Below are positions 1 through 8,719 of a DNA stretch of 64,000 nucleotides, piece by piece. Every line of letters starts with the position of its first letter. The first letter of the stretch is position 1. The translations under genes and the position numbers were made by a program. Source of the stretch: Methanococcoides sp. LMO-2 (GTDB taxonomy: Archaea; Halobacteriota; Methanosarcinia; Methanosarcinales; Methanosarcinaceae); assembly GCF_038432375.1 (NCBI RefSeq), contig NZ_JBCAUS010000002.1:62001-126000 (forward strand), written 5' to 3'. The notes beneath the pieces were generated by a model that searched no databases, was not told where the DNA came from, and was given only the letters and a program-made list of their open reading frames with translations.

Positions 1-811
1 GGACAAGTTCGCCTTCGAACGGCTTGACCAGGTCGACCGCGTCATAAGGGCATACAGCATCACACCAGCCACAGCGTGTGCATTTGTCATCGTCAACGGT
101 GACATGTCCTGAGACAACTGGCGGTTCGCAGGGACGCTCGCCCTTGACCTTGATGGCATTCTCGGGACATATATCCTGGCAGAGCATACAGTAATCGCAC
201 ATGTCTTCGTCAACGATAAGTTGCTCGAATGGCATGGGGTCGGTCGGTGTCGCTTCCTTTTCCAGCATTAGGAAGGCATCACAGAAATACGCACAAATGC
301 CGCAAAGGTTACACTTATCGGTGTCTATCTCGATCTCGCCTTTGGCGTTCTCCTTCAGTGGTGCTATCTCTTCCTTTTTAGGGAATGTGTATTCCAGTTC
401 AATGGCATCCTCCGGGCAGGCTGCTTCACAGAGAGAGCAAGGGACACATTTCTCGTTCATCTCGACCTTGTACTCCAGTACAGGGAAAAGCTCCTCTTCA
501 GGGAAATCTCCTTCAGTCCGCATTTCCAGCGCTGTTACCGGGCAGAAGTTCACGCACATGGAACAGAAGGTGCACTTCTCAAGGTCCATCATCACAGGCG
601 GTGCGTCCATGCCTGTGGCTATTTCCTTGATGGGTCCGAGCTCCAGTGCCTTTGTGGGACAGATCCTTACACAGATCCCGCATCCCATACATCGTTTGTA
701 ATCGTAATCAAGCGTCTTTTCAGACCTGTCGGAGACCAGCTTGTAAAGAATGTGGTTGTCCTGTATGTCCATCTCCCTTGAGACTTCCATGGGCTTCTCT
801 TCGTCGGTCAT
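1..811 (-). CDS. Polyferredoxin (FwdF/HdrA2-associated type), 3' end outside window
   Basis: This gene starts at the ATG at 811-809, overlaps the last bases of hdrA in an ATGA arrangement, and runs off the left edge, so only about 270 residues are visible. The protein is a string of ferredoxin modules. Reading from the N-terminus I see at least six CxxCxxCxxxC-type clusters, including CMGCGICVRICP, CTFCSMCVNFCP, CVPCSLCEAACP, a variant CNLCGICAYFC without the usual proline, CDYCMLCQDICP and CTRCGWCDAVCP. There is no signal peptide, so it should act in the cytoplasm as a multi-cluster electron wire. Polyferredoxins of this layout serve formylmethanofuran dehydrogenase (FwdF) and, in Methanosarcina, sit next to hdrA2. 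Co-transcription with the HdrA-MvhD fusion suggests it passes electrons to or from that flavoprotein. The partner assignment is inferred. Confidence 0.85.
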   Translation of the reverse strand, partial: MTDEEKPMEVSREMDIQDNHILYKLVSDRSEKTLDYDYKRCMGCGICVRICPTKALELGPIKEIATGMDAPPVMMDLEKCTFCSMCVNFCPVTALEMRTEGDFPEEELFPVLEYKVEMNEKCVPCSLCEAACPEDAIELEYTFPKKEEIAPLKENAKGEIEIDTDKCNLCGICAYFCDAFLMLEKEATPTDPMPFEQLIVDEDMCDYCMLCQDICPENAIKVKGERPCEPPVVSGHVTVDDDKCTRCGWCDAVCPYDAVDLVKPFEGELV

Positions 812-3162
812 TCATTTACCTCCGGCAACTCTGAGCCAACAGGGCCAAGTTCGGTCAGTTCGTCAACGAAATCCTCTATGGTCTTTGCAAACTTGTCGCC
901 TTCTGCTGCGGATATCCATTGCAGCTTCAGCCTTGCCGGGTCCAGTCCCATCTCGTCGAGAACTTCTTTCAGGTTCTCCATCCTGTGCTTTGCATCATGG
1001 TTTCCGAGTATGTAGTGACATTCATCGAGACGGCAGCCGGTAACGAGCACTCCGTCAGCGCCTACCTGCAGTGCTTCCAGCACAAAGTCCGGGTCCACGC
1101 GTCCGGCACACATGAGTTTGATGATCCTTACGTTAGTAGGGTACTGTATTCTTGATGTTCCTGCAAGGTCGGCTGAACCATAGCTGCACCAGTTGCAGAG
1201 GAATGCGATGATCAGAGGAAATTCGTCTTTTACCTCAAGGGCTGCCCTGATCTGTGCTATGATCTGCTCATCAGTGCTGTGGGGCATGGTGATCGCATCT
1301 GTGGGGCAAGATGCACTGCATGAACCGCATGTCTGGCAGGAGATCTCATCGACAACCGCCTTGCCTTCTATTACTTTGATGGTATTGAAATTACAGGTAT
1401 CTTCACATATACGACATCCGATGCATTTTTCAGGATCCACGTGTGCACTGAACGGGTCATTCTTAAGCTCGCCCTTTGCCAGCAGGCGGGTGGACCTTGC
1501 AGCAGCTGCACTTCCCTGTGCGATGGATGTCTGGATCTCCTTTGGACCTGAGGCACAGCCCGCGATGAAGACGCCGTTTATGTGTGCATCCACAGGTCTC
1601 ATCTTGGGGTGTGCGATTGAAAAGAACCTGTCAGGCCTTTTTGAGAGGTTCAGCATCTTTGCTATCGGATCTGAAGTTGTGCTGGCTTCCATTCCGGTTG
1701 CCAGGATTACAAGATCGTAAGGATCCTCACGGATGGCACACTCAAGTGTGTCCTCATAGCGAAGCTGCATCTGGCCCTGCGGGTCAGGCTGAACTTCTGC
1801 AACCTTGCCGCGGATAAAATTGATTCCCATTGATTGTGAGCGTACATAGTATTCCTCATACATCTCGCCGGACGCACGTACATCAATGTAATGGATCGTA
1901 ACATCACAATCCGGATAGCGTTCCTTTATCATCTGTGCGTTCTTCATGGAGGACATGCAGCATACTCGTGAGCAGTATGGGTTGCCGACGGTCTCGTCCC
2001 TGGAGCCGACACACTGGATGAAGGCGACCTTCTTAGGCATCTCTCCGGTGGATGGCACTACAACCTTGCCACGTGTTGGTCCTGATGCATTGAGCAGTCT
2101 TTCCAGTTCCATATTGGTCAGGACATCCGGATAGACGCTGTAACCATACTCCTCTTTGCGTTTTGCATCGAATCCCTGGTAACCCGTGGCAACTATCACA
2201 GCCCCGACGGTGAACGAGAACTCCTCTTCCTTCATTTCATAATCAATAGCATCTGCCGGGCAGGCCTGCTTGCACAGTCCGCAGCCAACGCAGAACTCGT
2301 TGTTGATGTAAGCCGACTGCGGGACGGCCTGCGGAATAGCCATGCTGATGGCCTTTACCTTGCCAAGGCCGCTGTCGAACGGGTTTGGTATCTCCACAGG
2401 GCAGACATTGGAGCACTGGTCGATACATCCCTTGCAGCGGTCAACGATCACGTATCTGGAGCGCTGGATGCCTTTTACTGTGAAATCCCCAACTGAACCG
2501 GAGATGTCAGTGATCTCGGCATAGGTCCTCATCTCGATGTTCGGATGGTTCTGCACGTCCGTCATCTTGGGTGCCAGCACACAGATGGAGCAGTCATTGG
2601 TGGGGAAAACCTCATTGAGCAATGCCATCTTACCGCCGATGGTGGGTTCCTTCTCCACCATGTGGACGTGCGTTCCGGCATCTGCCAGCGTCAGGGCTGC
2701 CTCGATACCGGCAACACCGCCTCCGATGACAAGGACGTCCTTGTTCGCCTTGTACGTGCGGATCTGCAAAGGCTGGAGCAGCTTCAGCTTTGCAACTCCC
2801 ATTTTGATAAGATCGAATGCCTTTTGGGTGGCCATACTCTGGTTGTGCATGTGCACCCAGGAGCACTGCTCACGGATGTTCGCGATCTCCAGGAGATACG
2901 GATTGATACCTGCTTTCTCGAGAACCCTCTTGAAAGTAGGCTCATGGAGTTTCGGAGTGCAGGCTGCGACCAGGATCCTGTCAATGTTGTTTTCCCTGAT
3001 ATCCTCGATCAGTTGTTCCTGCCCGAAGTCAGAGCACATGAACTGGATGTCTTTCACAAGGGCGACATCCCCCATCTCCTCGACCTTTTTGTGCAGTGCA
3101 TCCATGTTGATGACACTTGCAATGTTCAATCCACAGTGGCAGATATATACTCCGATTCGCAT
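808..3162 (-). CDS. hdrA: HdrA-MvhD fusion, heterodisulfide reductase flavin subunit (HdrA2 type)
   Basis: The product has 784 residues, longer than a plain HdrA (about 650). It is the FAD-carrying, electron-bifurcating subunit of soluble heterodisulfide reductase. An N-terminal Cys-containing domain (CHC at 8-10) precedes the dinucleotide fold GGGVAGIEAAL (147-157) and a GGKMA flavin motif. Ferredoxin-type motifs follow: CKGCIDQCSNVCP, CVGCGLCKQACP, CIGCRICEDTC and CQTCGSCSASCP. From about residue 648 the chain becomes an MvhD domain (FLCNWCSYG, KLMCAGRVD, VTGCRLDECHY), which binds a [2Fe-2S] cluster and normally connects a hydrogenase or F420 oxidoreductase to HdrA. Such fusions are known as HdrA2 in Methanosarcina acetivorans. 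The start has a GAGGAAG ribosome binding site. HdrB and HdrC are not in the window. The polyferredoxin follows with overlapping stop and start. Confidence 0.93.
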   Translation of the reverse strand: MRIGVYICHCGLNIASVINMDALHKKVEEMGDVALVKDIQFMCSDFGQEQLIEDIRENNIDRILVAACTPKLHEPTFKRVLEKAGINPYLLEIANIREQCSWVHMHNQSMATQKAFDLIKMGVAKLKLLQPLQIRTYKANKDVLVIGGGVAGIEAALTLADAGTHVHMVEKEPTIGGKMALLNEVFPTNDCSICVLAPKMTDVQNHPNIEMRTYAEITDISGSVGDFTVKGIQRSRYVIVDRCKGCIDQCSNVCPVEIPNPFDSGLGKVKAISMAIPQAVPQSAYINNEFCVGCGLCKQACPADAIDYEMKEEEFSFTVGAVIVATGYQGFDAKRKEEYGYSVYPDVLTNMELERLLNASGPTRGKVVVPSTGEMPKKVAFIQCVGSRDETVGNPYCSRVCCMSSMKNAQMIKERYPDCDVTIHYIDVRASGEMYEEYYVRSQSMGINFIRGKVAEVQPDPQGQMQLRYEDTLECAIREDPYDLVILATGMEASTTSDPIAKMLNLSKRPDRFFSIAHPKMRPVDAHINGVFIAGCASGPKEIQTSIAQGSAAAARSTRLLAKGELKNDPFSAHVDPEKCIGCRICEDTCNFNTIKVIEGKAVVDEISCQTCGSCSASCPTDAITMPHSTDEQIIAQIRAALEVKDEFPLIIAFLCNWCSYGSADLAGTSRIQYPTNVRIIKLMCAGRVDPDFVLEALQVGADGVLVTGCRLDECHYILGNHDAKHRMENLKEVLDEMGLDPARLKLQWISAAEGDKFAKTIEDFVDELTELGPVGSELPEVNE

Positions 3163-3213
3163 GCGATAGGCTTCCTCTTGAAGGTTTGTTAATATATGAG
3201 GTAATTATGGGTG

Positions 3214-3231
3214 TGGAATTATGAAATTCCA
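3214..3231. promoter_or_regulatory. Dyad upstream of hdrA, possible operator
   Basis: TGGAATT and AATTCCA form a perfect 7-bp inverted repeat around ATGA, about 55 bases upstream of the hdrA start codon and within A+T-rich promoter DNA. Position and symmetry suggest a regulator site; no binding protein can be named. Confidence 0.35.
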
Positions 3232-3264
3232 AATTTATTATTAATTGTTACTAAACATCAACTA

Positions 3265-3558
3265 TTATAAGTTACATTTCTTTCCAATCCCACTGCGGGT
3301 AAACATATCCCTTATATCCTGTGCAACTGCAAGATCCTCATAGGCTTCCTGAGCTGCTTCCGGACTGGGGAACATCCTGTAAAAAACGCAATCCAGCTTA
3401 CCGTCCTCGCTTGTGGTAACTACACGCATATCATGTCCATCCACAGGCATCCATATAACGATCTGTCCCATCTCCTCATTGTAGTTGAGATCAACCTTGA
3501 ACTCCTCAAGCTGCTTACTCTGCTGCACTATCTCAGGTTCTTCATTATTATCGGTCAT
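3265..3558 (-). CDS. Small acidic protein of unknown function
   Basis: I do not recognise this 97-residue protein. It is soluble and acidic at the N-terminus, contains a beta-rich middle (IVIWMPVDGHDMRVVTTSEDG) and ends with a helix that looks amphipathic. There are no metal-binding cysteine pairs, signal peptide or membrane segment. I use the ATG at 3558 because the residues after it look like a normal protein start. An in-frame ATG at 3612 would add 18 residues, and neither start has a convincing ribosome binding site. The gene lies alone between hdrA and tRNA-Val, on the same strand as hdrA but separated from it by about 100 bases of promoter-like DNA, so it is probably transcribed separately. 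Confidence 0.6.
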   Translation of the reverse strand: MTDNNEEPEIVQQSKQLEEFKVDLNYNEEMGQIVIWMPVDGHDMRVVTTSEDGKLDCVFYRMFPSPEAAQEAYEDLAVAQDIRDMFTRSGIGKKCNL

Positions 3559-3719
3559 GCTACCAACGTATGCACTACTGATTATTAATGGTTGTGATTC
3601 ATTCCTGCACATCCCCGGCCCTACACAAAAACATTATATATGACTAATGCTATTATGGGGTTGCACATCCCACACCACTAAGATTGTGGCGGATACTGAT
3701 GTGCATTATTAGCAACATT

Positions 3720-3796
3720 GGGCCCGTGGTCTAGTCGGTTATGACATCGCCTTTACACGGCGGGGGTCGTGAGTTCGAATCTCACCGGGCCCACCA
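3720..3796 (+). tRNA. tRNA-Val (anticodon TAC)
   Basis: A complete cloverleaf can be drawn. The acceptor stem GGGCCCG pairs with CGGGCCC (3786-3792). The anticodon stem TCGCC/GGCGG carries the loop TTTACAC, giving anticodon TAC for valine. The T stem GTGAG/CTCAC closes the loop TTCGAAT. The discriminator A is followed by an encoded CCA (3794-3796). A TATA-like TTATATATGA lies about 85 bases upstream. An antisense open frame enters the 3' half, a common by-product of integration next to tRNA genes. Confidence 0.97.
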
Positions 3797-4131
3797 CAAT
3801 CTTGTTCTTTTGGTTTTCGTGATGAAGAGCCGTTGGTCTGTATTGATTTCTCTAACGATTTCATCTGTTTTTCGAGGGATGTCAGGCGGGTTTCAAGGTC
3901 GGAGTTATCACATTTTTGCATAACTTTTTTGTCACCATCAAAGTTCTTGTCGAGAGATATTACAAGCAAAGGAATTCCATTGTTATCGATTTCGAAAAAA
4001 TGAGCCGTTTCTCCGATTAGATGTGAATAGGACTTTGGTAGTCGGATCAGTGGATATGTGGTATCGAACACATACAGAAAATGAGTACTTACACTTGAAA
4101 TACCATACATTAAGAATTCGGCCTTATGCAA
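3739..4131 (-). pseudogene. Coiled-coil ORF reading into tRNA-Val; probable mobile-element remnant
   Basis: The frame encodes 130 residues, but the last 15 or so are just antisense tRNA. The upstream part looks like real protein. A compact N-terminal section contains IRLPKSYSHLIGETAHFF and PLLVISLDKNFDGD, then a heptad-like coiled coil (LETRLTSLEKQMKSLEKSI) and a Ser/Lys-rich tail. I cannot name the family. Part of it recurs at 5523-5708 (ISLDEDFD followed by a Leu-rich coil), and a tail like its own recurs at 8849-8950. With no natural stop before the tRNA, I read it as the remnant of a gene joined to the tRNA by integration. A functional small DNA-binding protein cannot be excluded. Confidence 0.4.
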
Positions 4132-4163
4132 TATTCAGGTTTGAGTCCACATCATTGATCATA

Positions 4164-4529
4164 TCATAGCGTAACGATCAGTTGTCCTTCACTACAGTAT
4201 TCCAGAAGCATCTCTGCTATCTCATGCGACTCGATAAGCTCAATACCAGGAATAAGCTCTTCCTCTTTCATTCCTATAATGGATGCTCCAAGTTTGCAGC
4301 ACTTGAATTGTACACCCTGTTCCATGCATTCCCTTATCTTATCATCGTAGGCAGGAGATCCGCATTTATCAGCTTTTCCAAGGATGACTCCCATCGGCCC
4401 GAATATGATAACAACAACATCAAGACCTTTATTGCGATAGTAATTTGCAAACCGAAGGGTTTCCATGGGGCTGGTACTTTCGTAGACCATGTTCTTGAGA
4501 AGCAGTAATACTTTTGTAACTTCTGTCAT
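4164..4529 (-). CDS. DsrE/DsrF-like sulfur-relay family protein
   Basis: The 121-residue soluble protein has the alternating strand/helix pattern of DsrE-fold proteins: KVLLLLKNMVYE at the start, GLDVVVIIFGPMGVIL in the middle, and a cysteine-bearing FKCCKLGASIIGM segment where several family members carry their active cysteine. A closing acidic stretch and a short hydrophobic strand complete the fold. Family members relay persulfide sulfur or act as peroxiredoxin-like helpers. The exact role here is unknown, because no TusA, Dsr or rhodanese gene is nearby. The gene is monocistronic, and an element with terminal inverted repeats follows in the intergenic DNA upstream of its promoter. Confidence 0.75.
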   Translation of the reverse strand: MTEVTKVLLLLKNMVYESTSPMETLRFANYYRNKGLDVVVIIFGPMGVILGKADKCGSPAYDDKIRECMEQGVQFKCCKLGASIIGMKEEELIPGIELIESHEIAEMLLEYCSEGQLIVTL

Positions 4530-4674
4530 ATTTACTCCGTTTCTGTGTGCTTCAACAATCGCGTTTGTAGCGAAGATTAGTTAAGCGCTTTCATTGATGA
4601 AGGCACAATAAGATGATTGGTACTATTGTAGTAATTAATTGATGGGATGATCATATCATCAATTATGAATGTCC

Positions 4675-4804
4675 GGCTCTGTCGAAATCCTCAATAATAG
4701 AGCACAACTAATATCAGCAATAATCCGAAAAGCACTTTTAGTTGCTTGTATATTTGACATTTTCAACCTATTAATAGTAAATTTTATAGAAATTTTACAG
4801 AGCC
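4675..4804. mobile_element. 130-bp MITE-like element or IS remnant
   Basis: The segment begins GGCTCTGTCGAAATC and ends in GAAATTTTACAGAGCC, the reverse complement of which is GGCTCTGTAAAATTTC. The outer 8 bp match perfectly and the next bases partly. It is A+T-rich and encodes nothing. Ends beginning GGCTCTGT are, to my knowledge, common among insertion sequences of Methanosarcina relatives. No clear target duplication is visible, so the element may be old or a deletion derivative of a larger IS. Confidence 0.5.
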
Positions 4805-4810
4805 ATAATG

Positions 4811-5482
4811 TTAGAGATTTAAGAATTCGTCTTCAATTCTTTCAATGCCTTTGTCACCGTCTATGTTAAATTGATAGCTCAGCATACGCTTAGTAATAAT
4901 ACCTTGGTTAGCTGCAAGATTGACGGTGAGAGTGAAGACTGGAATGGGTTCATTAGAAGTACCATCATTTATTATAGGAGAAACAGAAGCTTTTCCTTCA
5001 ATATTCCAAGGCCATCGAGAGCTACATTTCAAAAAATGAACGTATGTACTTGGAATCCATTTACCTCCAACATTTGGATTTTCAGCTCCGTAGTTAGTTA
5101 TAATTTTAAAAATGACATCAAAACAATTAATTCCAAACAGATTGTCCAATTTCCACTGAATCTTATCAGATTCCCCTTTTTTACTATTAACATAGTTTGT
5201 CCAATTACTGTCTTTTTTTGAGAACACATGTAGGGCAGAATCATCTGCATCTATTGTAGGTTTACCTGACTTTATTATCTCCCATGTTAATTTGGATGCA
5301 ATCATTGTTATGTCAGGTATTGGTAATTCAGGTACAGAAAAATAAGAGGGTTCGAGAATATGTTCATCTTTTTTTGCTTTATCATGGATCTCCTCAATGG
5401 TTCCCTTTCTTCTCGAGACTTCTTTTCCATTAATTAATAGAGTTTCAATATACTTTTCATCAATTTGGTCTTCACTGCTCAT
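4811..5482 (-). CDS. Hypothetical protein, A+T-rich accessory gene
   Basis: I do not recognise this 223-residue protein. It is soluble, with no signal peptide or membrane helix. The middle is aromatic and Trp-rich (KLTWEIIKSGKP, SNWTNYVNSKK, IQWKLDNLFG, SRWPWNIEGK), and the last third looks like beta strands. The start is the ATG at 5482, with GGGAGTGA spaced correctly upstream; a TTG 15 bases earlier overlaps that site and is unlikely. The codons are much more A/T-ending than in the adjacent uraA. The gene lies between the MITE-like element and a degraded ORF. This composition and position suggest horizontal acquisition. Confidence 0.6.
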   Translation of the reverse strand: MSSEDQIDEKYIETLLINGKEVSRRKGTIEEIHDKAKKDEHILEPSYFSVPELPIPDITMIASKLTWEIIKSGKPTIDADDSALHVFSKKDSNWTNYVNSKKGESDKIQWKLDNLFGINCFDVIFKIITNYGAENPNVGGKWIPSTYVHFLKCSSRWPWNIEGKASVSPIINDGTSNEPIPVFTLTVNLAANQGIITKRMLSYQFNIDGDKGIERIEDEFLNL

Positions 5483-5522
5483 ATAAGTCACTCCCAATTT
5501 TTAAAATAAATACTCTCTTTAT

Positions 5523-5708
5523 TTAAATATATTGTATAACAATAAACTTTTTTATATCTGTCTTTATTTGTAAAATTGTAAGTTGGTTTTCAAGGGATTC
5601 GAATATTATTTCGAGGTATGGGTTGGAGATTGTCCAATTGACATTTCTATCGAAATCTTCGTCAAGTGATATTATGGATAAAGGGTGAAAGTTAAGAATA
5701 AAGAACAA
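5523..5708 (-). pseudogene. Degraded second copy of the coiled-coil ORF
   Basis: Residues HPLSIISLDEDFDRN followed by a Leu-rich segment (LEIIFESLENQLTILQ) parallel the ISLDKNFDGD plus coiled-coil region of the ORF beside tRNA-Val. The N-terminal half of that protein is missing and there is no ribosome binding site. I interpret it as a truncated paralogue left by an element or by recombination. It lies about 100 bases before uraA. Confidence 0.35.
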
Positions 5709-5802
5709 ATTTACTATCTCAGTTTATCTGTGTATTTATCATTCTATAAAAAGTTCGAATATTCCCCATCTATCAACCCCCTTTACTCTCTGGAGCTAAA
5801 AA

Positions 5803-7041
5803 ATGAAACGGATCGTTCTAGGATTTCAACACGTACTGGCGATGTTCGGAGCAACCATCACCGTCCCGCTGGTGGTAGGATCTGCCATCGGAATGCAGAT
5901 CTCGGAAATTGCCGTACTGATACAGGCCGTCCTGCTTGCCATGGGCGTGGCGACCCTTATGCAAACGTTCTTAGGTTCTAAGTACCCCATCGTCCAGGGC
6001 TCGAGCTTTGCATTCATTCCCGGCATTATCGCTATCGGTTCCGGAATGGGTATGGCTGCTGTCCAGGGTGCCCTGATAGTTGGGGGAATTATCGAAGGTA
6101 TCACCGGCGGACTTTCTCTGATCGGCAGGTTGAAGAGACTATTTTCACCCCTTGTTACCGGTATCACGATAATGCTAGTAGGTTTTTCTCTTGCTCATGT
6201 TGCCGTTAAATATTCTGTCAACTTCTTTGTGGATCCGGCCGGAACTTCCATATTCCCCTCATTGTTTGTGGCATTTTTAACTTTCACAACCACCATACTG
6301 ATCTCCCTGAAGGCAAAAGGGACCTTAAAGGCAATGCCTGTAATTTCGGGTGCACTTGTGGGTTACATCATAAGCATACCACTCGGACTTGTGGACTTCA
6401 GTCTTGTCAGGGAACTGCCGTTCTTCAGCCTTCCGAAACTGATGCCATGGGGAACACCCGTATTCGACATAAGCGCAATAATCATCCTGCTGTTCGCCTT
6501 CATGGTCAGCATCATTGAGAGTGTTGGAGACTATCATGCGATCTCGACCATAGCAGATCTCCCGATCGATGACAAAAAGGTCAACAAAGGAATTGCTTCC
6601 GAAGGATTTTCCTGTTCAATTGCCGGTATATTCGGAGCATGCGGTACCACCAGTTATTCTGAGAACATAGGTCTTGTAGCACTGACAAGGGTCTCAACCC
6701 TCCAGGTGGTGCAGATCGGTGCAGGAATACTTATTCTACTTTCATTGATACCAAAGTTCTCAGGCCTGCTTGCAACCATCCCTGCACCGGTTATGGGAGG
6801 ATTGACAGTGGCACTCTACGGTATGATAGGCGTCACCGGCCTCAAGCTGATAAAGGATAAGGTCGAGCTCAACGACAGGAACACACTGATACTTGCAAGC
6901 TCACTGGTCCTCGGACTTGGTGCACCACAGCTTCCTCCGGAATTCCTGGCCCATTTTCCACAGATCGCTGGAAGCATACTGGCATCAGGAATGGCAGTGG
7001 GGGCAATATGTGCCATAATCATGGACCAACTGTTAAAATAA
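5803..7041 (+). CDS. uraA: Uracil/xanthine permease, NCS2 family
   Basis: The 412-residue membrane protein has about 14 hydrophobic segments. It shows NCS2 (nucleobase:cation symporter-2) signatures: GFQHVLAMFGATITVPLVVG at the start, the QGSSFAF loop, a conserved acidic helix with SIIESVGDYHAIS, and the SEG/GTTSYSENIG region that contributes to nucleobase binding. It should import uracil across the cytoplasmic membrane. A GGAG site precedes the ATG. A uracil phosphoribosyltransferase gene follows after 32 bases, which makes uracil the most likely substrate over xanthine. The N-terminus is short for the family, but an in-frame TAA directly upstream of the ATG confirms the start. Confidence 0.92.
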   Translation: MKRIVLGFQHVLAMFGATITVPLVVGSAIGMQISEIAVLIQAVLLAMGVATLMQTFLGSKYPIVQGSSFAFIPGIIAIGSGMGMAAVQGALIVGGIIEGITGGLSLIGRLKRLFSPLVTGITIMLVGFSLAHVAVKYSVNFFVDPAGTSIFPSLFVAFLTFTTTILISLKAKGTLKAMPVISGALVGYIISIPLGLVDFSLVRELPFFSLPKLMPWGTPVFDISAIIILLFAFMVSIIESVGDYHAISTIADLPIDDKKVNKGIASEGFSCSIAGIFGACGTTSYSENIGLVALTRVSTLQVVQIGAGILILLSLIPKFSGLLATIPAPVMGGLTVALYGMIGVTGLKLIKDKVELNDRNTLILASSLVLGLGAPQLPPEFLAHFPQIAGSILASGMAVGAICAIIMDQLLK

Positions 7042-7073
7042 CGTTAATCTACAAAATAAATTGAGGAAAATGC

Positions 7074-7769
7074 ATGTTCAAAGACGAAAGATGGGAGGGA
7101 GTCTATTCATTCGAAGATTCCCCATACCTTATGGAGATACTTACAACACTCAGGTCAAAGCAGACAAAGAACATTAAGTTCAGGAAAGGTCTTGTCAAGC
7201 TTGGCAGGTACATGGGATATGAGCTCACAAAAACAATGGATTTCGAGAACATCAGGATAGAAACCCCCTTGGAAGGAACCGATGGTGTGGCTCCGGGCGA
7301 CAGGGACCATGTGCTGATAATAACTGTTCTCAGGGTCGCAATTCCTCTGATGGAAGGCCTCCTTAAGACATTCGAGAACGCAAAGGTGGGTATTGTTTCA
7401 GCTTCCAGGGGAAAGGCCCCGGACTTTGAAATCGACATGAGCTATACAAAGATCCCACATATAACCTCGAAGGACACAATGATCATCTCAGATCCTATGA
7501 TCGCCACAGGCTCTACTCTCCTGAAAACGGTCAAGGAACTGAAGAAGTTCGGAAACCCCAAAAGGGTCATAATTGTCGGTATTCTTGCAGCTCCTGAGGG
7601 TATAGATGCAATCAAGAAGGAGCTTCCGGAAGTGGAGATATACGTCACAAAGATCGACAGGGAGCTTAATAAGAAGGGCTATATCCTCCCAGGACTTGGC
7701 GATGCAGGCGACAGGGCATATGGAGAGCCGTTGGACATATCCCTGCCTCAGATGCACAATCTTGAGTGA
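7074..7769 (+). CDS. upp: Uracil phosphoribosyltransferase
   Basis: The 231-residue enzyme converts uracil and PRPP to UMP. The PRPP-binding loop is clear ([17 protein letters not shown], around residues 138-155), and the C-terminal uracil-binding region [16 protein letters not shown] is intact. The protein is about 20 residues longer than typical bacterial Upp because of an N-terminal extension, as in some archaeal homologues. It is almost certainly co-transcribed with uraA, giving a two-gene salvage operon: uptake, then trapping as UMP. The coding sequence is unbroken and its composition matches the core genome. Confidence 0.93.
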   Translation: MFKDERWEGVYSFEDSPYLMEILTTLRSKQTKNIKFRKGLVKLGRYMGYELTKTMDFENIRIETPLEGTDGVAPGDRDHVLIITVLRVAIPLMEGLLKTFENAKVGIVSASRGKAPDFEIDMSYTKIPHITSKDTMIISDPMIATGSTLLKTVKELKKFGNPKRVIIVGILAAPEGIDAIKKELPEVEIYVTKIDRELNKKGYILPGLGDAGDRAYGEPLDISLPQMHNLE

Positions 7770-7989
7770 AGATTGGTTTTGTAGAATATCTACAAACCAT
7801 TTAATTTTTAGAAATAAGTTTGTTTAACAATCAGTAATAGTGCTCCCAATTGTCTTGTGCACGGCAAAACAATGAGGAGCCTTTCATATTATTTTCTATT
7901 TTTAATCATGACTTTAGGGTTCCACTTACATCCGTTTGTCCAACGAAATTAAAAAAAGGATATATAATCCCTAATAAAATCAACACACA

Positions 7990-8643
7990 TTATTTCCTGA
8001 ACAGCCGAGGGTTCCGTTCGATAAACTTTCTTTCCGCATTCTTGAAAAGATTGACATGGATATCCTTCTTCAGATACAAGTATCCCATTGTAGACATCAA
8101 GAATGCACTGGCTGTTTCGACGATCAGATCCCACATCGTATCCACAAGCCCTGATTTTTGCATATTAAGCCCGAATAATCCATCCATTACATATTCAAAT
8201 ATCTCCCAGATTGCTCCAAACGATACTGCGATGCTGAACGAAAATAATGCTATGAAAAAGGGGCTTAGATTTACTTGATGTTCAGAGTTCAAAACATATA
8301 CCAAAATAAAGCCAAGTGCTGGAAAGATTATACCTAAAGATGTGTGGAGGAAGAGGTCCCACCACCAGAATATTTCGAAATACTCTCCGTATTCACCCAA
8401 CATGAGAGATGCATAGATATAGAGCATGATCAGTACTTCAAATTCGTTGGGGAACTTGAACTTGTACCTTTTTTCGATTAGACTTGGCAGGAAGGTCACA
8501 ACCAGAACATATATGAAGAAACCTAAGTGCATCCAGTTACCCGTCAATGTTGCCACTATGCATCCTATGATCAACATCAATCTAAATATTGTAGATAGCC
8601 AGAATGCAAACTTGTCAACTCCATCCATCTCAGCCCTATTCAT
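7990..8643 (-). CDS. YjdF/DUF2238-like integral membrane protein
   Basis: The 217-residue protein has six or seven predicted membrane helices. It carries the pattern I associate with the YjdF family: a WWWDLFLHTSLGIIFPALGF segment, FGAIWEIFEYVMD, and a closing DTMWDLIVETASAF motif, with conserved Asp, His and Glu near the membrane faces. The biochemical role of the family is not established. The start is the ATG at 8643, with GGAAAGGA just upstream; a TTG five codons earlier overlaps that site and is rejected. The gene stands alone, facing away from acs, with a TATA-like dyad about 55 bases upstream. Confidence 0.8.
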   Translation of the reverse strand: MNRAEMDGVDKFAFWLSTIFRLMLIIGCIVATLTGNWMHLGFFIYVLVVTFLPSLIEKRYKFKFPNEFEVLIMLYIYASLMLGEYGEYFEIFWWWDLFLHTSLGIIFPALGFILVYVLNSEHQVNLSPFFIALFSFSIAVSFGAIWEIFEYVMDGLFGLNMQKSGLVDTMWDLIVETASAFLMSTMGYLYLKKDIHVNLFKNAERKFIERNPRLFRK

Positions 8644-8697
8644 GAGTATCCTTTCCAAATCTACTGCCCATCGTGTCTTGAAAACTCGTTCTCAATA

Positions 8698-8719
8698 TAG
8701 ATATTTATACGTATATCTA
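8698..8719. promoter_or_regulatory. TATA-region dyad upstream of the YjdF-like gene
   Basis: TAGATAT and ATATCTA form an inverted repeat around TTATACGT, 55-75 bases upstream of the start codon at 8643. It probably contains the TATA box and could overlap a regulator site. Confidence 0.3.

Noticed and set aside
201-701. 166-codon plus-strand frame
   Set aside because: It lies opposite the polyferredoxin gene, whose cysteine motifs are unmistakable.
3739-3796. Protein tail with GEIRTHDPRRVKA on the minus strand
   Set aside because: It is antisense translation of tRNA-Val; such peptides are a well-known annotation artefact.
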